DNA from: Methylococcaceae bacterium
GTDB lineage: Bacteria > Pseudomonadota > Gammaproteobacteria > Methylococcales > Methylomonadaceae
Length of the DNA stretch: 9,425 bases
Direction: 5' to 3'
NCBI GenBank assembly: GCA_013140465.1
Contig: JABFST010000411.1
Span: forward strand, 1 to 9,425
Made by a program: the position numbers and the translations under genes
The notes under the pieces: model-generated
What the model was told of the DNA's origin: nothing
Databases searched by the model: none
The model's input: only the letters and a program-made list of their open reading frames with translations
Part shown: one piece after another, positions 6,263-9,425 of the stretch
Layout of the letters: each line of letters begins with the position of its first letter
Position numbering within the stretch: position 1 is the first letter of the stretch

Positions 6263-6466
6263 TATTTTGAAAGTAATTTCAAAAAGACGGGGTCAGGCGT
6301 TCGTAACCCGGTAACGTGCGCTAAAACTAAACGCTAGCGTTGGATGTGGTGAGCAGTAGAGACCGTGAAAGAATAAACGTAAGCTTGCTCATCGGAGTGA
6401 AAAAACATGTGTTTTCACTCCAGTTTATATTTAAATCAAATGCTTATAAAAATATAAAACACCTTT
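6263..6466. other. Gene-free stretch with palindromes
   Basis: No coding region is credible here. GACGGGGTCAGGC near 6287-6299 resembles a motif I associate with RAYT-related repeats. AACGCTAGCGTT at 6330-6341 is a perfect 12-bp palindrome. GGAGTGAAAA at 6394-6403 and TTTTCACTCC at 6412-6421 form perfect 10-bp arms around an 8-nt loop that contains ACATGT. None is followed by a T-run typical of a terminator. Confidence 0.5.
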
Positions 6467-6740
6467 TTTCTCATTCCCAAACTCTGTTTAGGAACGCCTA
6501 CCTTCAAGCTCTGCTTGTCGGGTTGACCTCACCGTAGGGCATTAAGCACTGTTAGGCAGTAGCGTTGGGCATCTTCACTATAGCCCAACGCTCAACCGCC
6601 TTAGCATGGCTAAGCTTAAGCCGGATAAAACGGCGACAACATTCCCATATTAGCATCTTGGGTAATATCGCCGTTAAACAGCTTGACTGAAAGATTACCG
6701 TTCACCTGTTTGGCAAACGGGATCAACAAGCCATCTATAT
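6467..6740. repeat. Direct repeat, right copy (274 bp)
   Basis: This is the partner of 4472-4745. It covers the last 125 bp of the intact YdhR-like gene and 149 bp beyond its stop codon. Downstream of the gene it contains the twin small hairpins (TTCCCAAAC at 6474-6482 with GTTTAGGAA at 6486-6494, one mismatch) and a perfect 10-bp stem (AGCGTTGGGC at 6561-6570 with GCCCAACGCT at 6583-6592). The left copy has one mismatch in that stem. Confidence 0.85.
6600..6614. other. Small stem-loop after the YdhR-like gene
   Basis: CTTAGC at 6600-6605 and GCTAAG at 6609-6614 form a tight hairpin one base beyond the stop codon of the YdhR-like gene. A second, longer stem (6561-6592) lies a little further downstream in the direction of transcription. 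Together they could stabilise or end the operon transcript, but neither has a trailing T-run. The equivalent small stem is broken in the left repeat copy. Confidence 0.3.
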
Positions 6741-6924
6741 ATGCCTGGGCGTTTTCTATCGAATCAAACTCATAAAATCCGCCTACGGTTTGGTTGTTGA
6801 CACCGCTTAACCAGGTTTTCGATTTTAAGCCTGCAAATTTTTTCATTTCAACATTAATCGGTTGCCAGTCGATTTGATCGAATGGTATGGAGACTTGGTA
6901 TTCCGCATACACAAATGTTTTCAT
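6616..6924 (-). CDS. YdhR-like small protein (putative monooxygenase fold)
   Basis: This 102-residue protein resembles the YdhR family, dimeric ferredoxin-like (alpha+beta) proteins related to small antibiotic-biosynthesis monooxygenases. The recognisable core is KSKTWLSGVNNQTVGGFYEF (35-54) followed by DSIENAQAYIDGLL. The length is normal for the family, and the enzymatic role of YdhR itself is unproven. It is the third gene of the operon: 43 nt separate it from the SDR stop, a gap holding a hairpin, and it has a strong AGGAA 6 nt before the ATG. Its last 40 codons are duplicated 2 kb away on the other side of the ATPase gene. Confidence 0.75.
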   Translation of the reverse strand: MKTFVYAEYQVSIPFDQIDWQPINVEMKKFAGLKSKTWLSGVNNQTVGGFYEFDSIENAQAYIDGLLIPFAKQVNGNLSVKLFNGDITQDANMGMLSPFYPA

Positions 6925-6943
6925 TATTAATTCCTGTTTATCT

Positions 6944-6960
6944 AGCGGCAGTCCGCCGCT
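6944..6960. other. Intercistronic hairpin between SDR and YdhR-like genes
   Basis: AGCGGC at 6944-6949 pairs with GCCGCT at 6955-6960 around a 5-nt loop. It lies 7 nt beyond the SDR stop and 8 nt before the AGGAA ribosome binding site of the next gene. It could tune relative expression or mRNA stability within the operon. No T-run follows, so it is unlikely to end transcription. Confidence 0.4.
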
Positions 6961-6967
6961 GAAAGCA

Positions 6968-7702
6968 TTAAAAGGGTTCTTTATACGGCCTTAAGTCCAG
7001 CTCTTGCGTCCATGCGCTGGGGTGTTGCTGGTGGAGGGCCCAATAGGTTTGCACGATGGCATCGAGTTGTAACAAGCCGTCATCGCCTTTAGCCGCAACA
7101 TAATCGGCAAATTGTGTCCTTGCCCTATCCCCGTTAATCACGCCGTCTATAATTGTATGCACAACGTGTACGCCTTGTGGGCCAAACTCACGCGCCATGC
7201 CTTGCGCTAAAGCCCTTAGCCCGGCTTTGGCGGCTGCAAATGCGGTAAACGGCGGTTTGGCGCGTAATGATGCCGTCGCTCCGGTAAAAATGAGCGTACC
7301 TTGCCGTTGTTGATGCATGATGCTGAGGGCGTGTTTGCCAAATAAGAAGCCGCCAAAACAATTTTGCTGCCACAAGCGGGTGAACATCTCACTGTCGGTT
7401 TCTAAAATCGGTGCCGGGCAATTGCTGTCCACATTGTAGACAGCAATGTCCAGCGGATAGGCTTGTTGCCGAATTGCCGCAAAAAGCCGTTCAACATCCT
7501 GTTCTAGCGTTGCATCGGCGACCACAGCGGTGACTTGACCGCCTTGCCGGGTGATGGTTTCAGCGACCTGTTGCAGTTTGTCCTCACTGCGTCCAGCAAT
7601 AAACACATGCAGACCTTGGGCGGCAGCATGTTTTGCCAGTGCCGCACCTAGCCCTTGTTCTGGCCCTACACCGATTACAACCGCTGAACAGGGGGCACTC
7701 AT
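6968..7702 (-). CDS. SDR-fold protein lacking the classical Ser-Tyr pair
   Basis: This 244-residue Rossmann-fold protein belongs to the short-chain dehydrogenase/reductase superfamily. The dinucleotide loop is GVGPEQGLGAALA (11-23), and AGRSEDKL (36-43) has the Arg-Ser placement often linked with NADP(H). VADAT (61-65) and YNVDS (89-93) correspond to the DxD/NNAG-like strands. The active-site region LIFTGATASLRAKPP (137-151) has Ala142 where the catalytic Ser is usual. FTAFAAAKAGLRAL (152-165) has Phe155 in place of the catalytic Tyr while Lys159 is kept. I recall a subfamily with FAAAK or FASAK, so the change is probably a family trait rather than damage. The start overlaps the methyltransferase stop by ATGA. 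The substrate is unknown. Confidence 0.85.
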   Translation of the reverse strand: MSAPCSAVVIGVGPEQGLGAALAKHAAAQGLHVFIAGRSEDKLQQVAETITRQGGQVTAVVADATLEQDVERLFAAIRQQAYPLDIAVYNVDSNCPAPILETDSEMFTRLWQQNCFGGFLFGKHALSIMHQQRQGTLIFTGATASLRAKPPFTAFAAAKAGLRALAQGMAREFGPQGVHVVHTIIDGVINGDRARTQFADYVAAKGDDGLLQLDAIVQTYWALHQQHPSAWTQELDLRPYKEPF

Positions 7703-8358
7703 GATGCTTTTCTGCCAAAAATCAGTGAGAAGTTATTGGCGGGCATGTCGATTTGTTCCTTGAGTTCCAAACCGTGCTGTTCAGCTGCGGCGCGCAATTC
7801 CGCGACATCTTTCAAGCCCCATTCAGAAACGCCTGCTGAACTTAGGGTTTCATGAAATTCTTTATTGGAGTCGGTCGTGAACGTGCCTTCCACGCGAAAT
7901 GGCCCATAAATCAGCAAAAAGCCGTCGTCGGTGAGCAAATGGGCGGCGCATTGCATCATGCCGTCGGCAATTGAAATAGGCGCGACTTGAAAAATGTTGA
8001 TGCAAAAAATAGCCGAGAAAGTGTTGGCTTTTTCGGGGATAAACCAAGTGTCCGGGTCGGTTAAGTCCAGATGTGCGGGGTCGGCAATATTGTCATTACC
8101 ATGATCTTGCGATAGTTTTTTGATGTTATCAAACACCTCTACATCTTTATCCGTAGGATGGAAATGCAAGTGCTTAAAATGGGGCGCAAAATAATTGATG
8201 TGCATACCGCTACCACTGGCAAGCTCAATAACCGCTGCGGGGGCGGTAGGCAACTTATCTTTTAATACCCCCAAGATAGGTTCACGGTTGCGCGAACCTG
8301 CCCAGGCAACGTATTCACTTAAGGGATGTGGATCTAAAGGTGGTTTTTCTTGGCTCAT
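7699..8358 (-). CDS. DUF938 SAM-dependent methyltransferase-like protein
   Basis: This 219-residue protein matches the DUF938 (METTL26-like) family. Diagnostic features are NREPIL (24-29), the SAM-binding VIELASGSGMHINYFAP (43-59), the acidic-loop equivalent HFHPTDKD (65-72), NIFQVAP (121-127), LLIYGPF (148-154) and the C-terminal MPANNFSLIF (205-214). Family members bind S-adenosylmethionine, but their acceptor substrate is not established. The length is typical (about 200-220). It is the first gene of the operon; the ATG has a GAGG 8 nt upstream, and a sigma-54-type promoter lies 49 to 65 bp before the start. The SDR gene follows by a 4-bp overlap. Confidence 0.88.
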   Translation of the reverse strand: MSQEKPPLDPHPLSEYVAWAGSRNREPILGVLKDKLPTAPAAVIELASGSGMHINYFAPHFKHLHFHPTDKDVEVFDNIKKLSQDHGNDNIADPAHLDLTDPDTWFIPEKANTFSAIFCINIFQVAPISIADGMMQCAAHLLTDDGFLLIYGPFRVEGTFTTDSNKEFHETLSSAGVSEWGLKDVAELRAAAEQHGLELKEQIDMPANNFSLIFGRKAS

Positions 8359-8406
8359 TATAAATTCCTCGGTTGGTTGTTATTTGGGTTGCCCCGCTAC
8401 ACTTAC

Positions 8407-8423
8407 TGCGAATTCTGTGCCAA
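8407..8423 (-). promoter_or_regulatory. Sigma-54 (-24/-12) promoter for the methyltransferase operon
   Basis: On the minus strand the sequence is TTGGCACAGAATTCGCA (8423 to 8407). It has GG and GC in the invariant 10-bp spacing. The -24 box TGGCACA matches TGGCACG at six of seven positions, and the -12 box TCGC matches TTGC at three of four. The predicted start near 8396 leaves a leader of about 38 nt before the DUF938 ATG. A sigma-54 activator gene starts divergently 110 bp away, which strongly supports the reading. Confidence 0.7.
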
Positions 8424-8434
8424 CGAATTAAAAA

Positions 8435-8452
8435 TTAATTATCTATTAATTA
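8435..8452. promoter_or_regulatory. Paired TTAATTA motifs in the divergent intergenic region
   Basis: TTAATTA occurs at 8435-8441 and 8446-8452, one helical turn (11 bp) apart, in a strongly AT-rich stretch just upstream of the sigma-54 promoter. It could be a bend or an IHF-like site of the kind found between sigma-54 promoters and their enhancers. No exact IHF consensus is visible. Chance occurrence in AT-rich DNA is possible. Confidence 0.25.
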
Positions 8453-8485
8453 CAGTCATTTAGGTTTTTGGGTTGCCGAATGGAC

Positions 8486-8521
8486 TGAAGCTGTGCTTCA
8501 ATGAGTGAACATTAATTTCAC
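8486..8521. promoter_or_regulatory. Candidate upstream activator sites (two dyads)
   Basis: TGAAGC at 8486-8491 and GCTTCA at 8495-8500 form a perfect dyad with a 3-bp centre. GTGAA at 8505-8509 and TTCAC at 8517-8521 form a second with a 7-bp centre. They lie about 65 to 100 bp upstream of the -24 box of the divergent promoter, where enhancer-binding proteins usually bind, and directly before the activator's own start codon, so autoregulation is possible. Confidence 0.4.
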
Positions 8522-8532
8522 AACTGCCCGCC

Positions 8533-9425
8533 ATGACTCAAGACTCCCTTGCCGAACTCAGCCCGATTTTTTTCTTGCAAACCTTTATCCTGGAATTAAT
8601 GCACGCCAGCGAACAGCAAGGGCAGCAGCATTGTGAGCAATTAATTGAACACATCGCCAAAACAGCGGGCTGCTTTTTTGAAAAAACCTACCGCAGCAAT
8701 ACCGATAACAACGATTTGCTGGACAAAGACCAGTATATTGAGCTGATTTTGGGGCTAAAAAATAATATCGGCGGCAAGTTTTCTTTGGCCTCCAGCACCG
8801 CTGATTGCATTACCGTAAGCAATAGCTGTTGTCCGTTTGGTGAGCGCGTCAACAATTTTCCCGAATTATGCCGGATGACATCCAGTGTTTTTGGCGGTAT
8901 TGCGGCACGCAATTTTGGTTATGCAAAAGTGGAAATTAAAAAAAGCATTGCGCGTAATGACGGCTGTTGCGAAGTGTCTATTTATACCCATCCGAAAGCC
9001 GGGCAATATCAGCCGGGCATGGAATACACCGACACCACGCCTGTTAAAGAAACCCAGGATATGAACGCGCTGCATACCCGCATAGAAAGTAGCCTGCAAA
9101 ATCTGTGGTGCACACGGCCTGCCAAAAAGCATCAAACACCTGCGATAGTGGCTAAATCGCCGTCCATGCAAAAAATTTTGCAGTCTATTGAAATTATTGC
9201 CCCGACCTCGGCAACCGTGTTAATTCAAGGGCAAACAGGTGTTGGCAAAGAACTGATTGCCAGCGCCATCCACGCCATGAGTTTGCGTAGCCAAAAACCG
9301 TTTATGGCAATCAATTGTGGCGCGATTCCTGAAAGCTTGCTGGAAAGCGCGTTATTTGGTCATGAAAAAGGCGCGTTCACGGGCGCAATCGAAGTTCATC
9401 AAGGCTATTTTGAGCGTGCCGAGGG
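8533..9425 (+). CDS. Sigma-54-dependent transcriptional activator (5' part)
   Basis: The frame is open from ATG 8533 to the window edge, giving 297 residues without the C-terminus. An N-terminal sensor domain (about 1-155) is cysteine-rich (Cys92, Cys99, Cys100, Cys113, Cys145, Cys146). It contains [10 protein letters not shown] (97-106), [20 protein letters not shown] (111-130) and DGCCEVSIY (143-151), resembling the V4R/methanogen-output-domain type of small-ligand sensor. The AAA+ domain starts near 205 with Walker A GQTGVGKE (233-240), [16 protein letters not shown] (261-276) and HEKGAFTGA (277-285), whose GAFTGA loop contacts sigma-54. A C-terminal DNA-binding helix is expected beyond the edge. 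No Shine-Dalgarno is obvious. A stop at 8506-8508 limits upstream starts. Confidence 0.9.
   Translation, partial: MTQDSLAELSPIFFLQTFILELMHASEQQGQQHCEQLIEHIAKTAGCFFEKTYRSNTDNNDLLDKDQYIELILGLKNNIGGKFSLASSTADCITVSNSCCPFGERVNNFPELCRMTSSVFGGIAARNFGYAKVEIKKSIARNDGCCEVSIYTHPKAGQYQPGMEYTDTTPVKETQDMNALHTRIESSLQNLWCTRPAKKHQTPAIVAKSPSMQKILQSIEIIAPTSATVLIQGQTGVGKELIASAIHAMSLRSQKPFMAINCGAIPESLLESALFGHEKGAFTGAIEVHQGYFERAE

Noticed and set aside
8688..9171. Two minus-strand open frames opposite the sigma-54 activator.
   Set aside because: They are shadows of a strongly supported coding frame with clear AAA+ motifs on the plus strand.

Overview
The window reads as chromosomal accessory DNA from a gammaproteobacterium. 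The mixture of a DUF938-type methyltransferase, a sigma-54 activator, a RAYT-type transposase relic and several families of short palindromic repeats is what I would expect in a methanotroph-like genome (Methylococcales), but that placement is inference and no marker gene fixes the taxon. Base composition is patchy: the left end and the ATPase gene are AT-rich, while the ABC permeases and the right-hand operon are nearer 50% GC.

Left part (1-1595). The C-terminal end of an IS5-type DDE transposase runs off the left edge and stops just beside a two-gene PIN-domain toxin-antitoxin-like module on the minus strand (865 to 228). A gene-free stretch follows, holding a large interrupted palindrome (1013-1115) and five copies of a 13-bp repeat (1219-1298). 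These copies abut, and partly supply the stop codon of, a decayed RAYT transposase fragment (about 1296-1572).

Middle (1594-4470). Two ABC-2 type exporter permeases of equal length (384 aa) overlap by ATGA on the minus strand. No ATPase or membrane-fusion gene lies on either side, so they are orphans within this window. The gene-free DNA upstream carries a 22-of-23-bp hairpin.

ATPase block (4472-6740). An AAA+ ATPase of the DUF4143 type sits between two direct repeats of 274 bp that are about 91% identical by my count. The right copy contains the 3' end of an intact YdhR-like gene; the left copy contains a 40-codon fragment of the same 3' end. Exchange between the repeats would remove the ATPase and leave one complete YdhR-like gene.

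Right part (6616-9425). Three minus-strand genes, a DUF938 methyltransferase, an SDR-fold protein lacking the usual catalytic Ser and Tyr, and the YdhR-like small protein, form a tight operon. Divergent from it is the 5' part of a sigma-54 enhancer-binding protein with a cysteine-rich N-terminal sensor domain. The 174-bp gap contains a good sigma-54 promoter match pointing at the methyltransferase, plus dyad symmetries where activator sites would be expected. The likely picture is a small sigma-54-controlled oxidoreductase/methyltransferase operon driven by its divergent neighbour.
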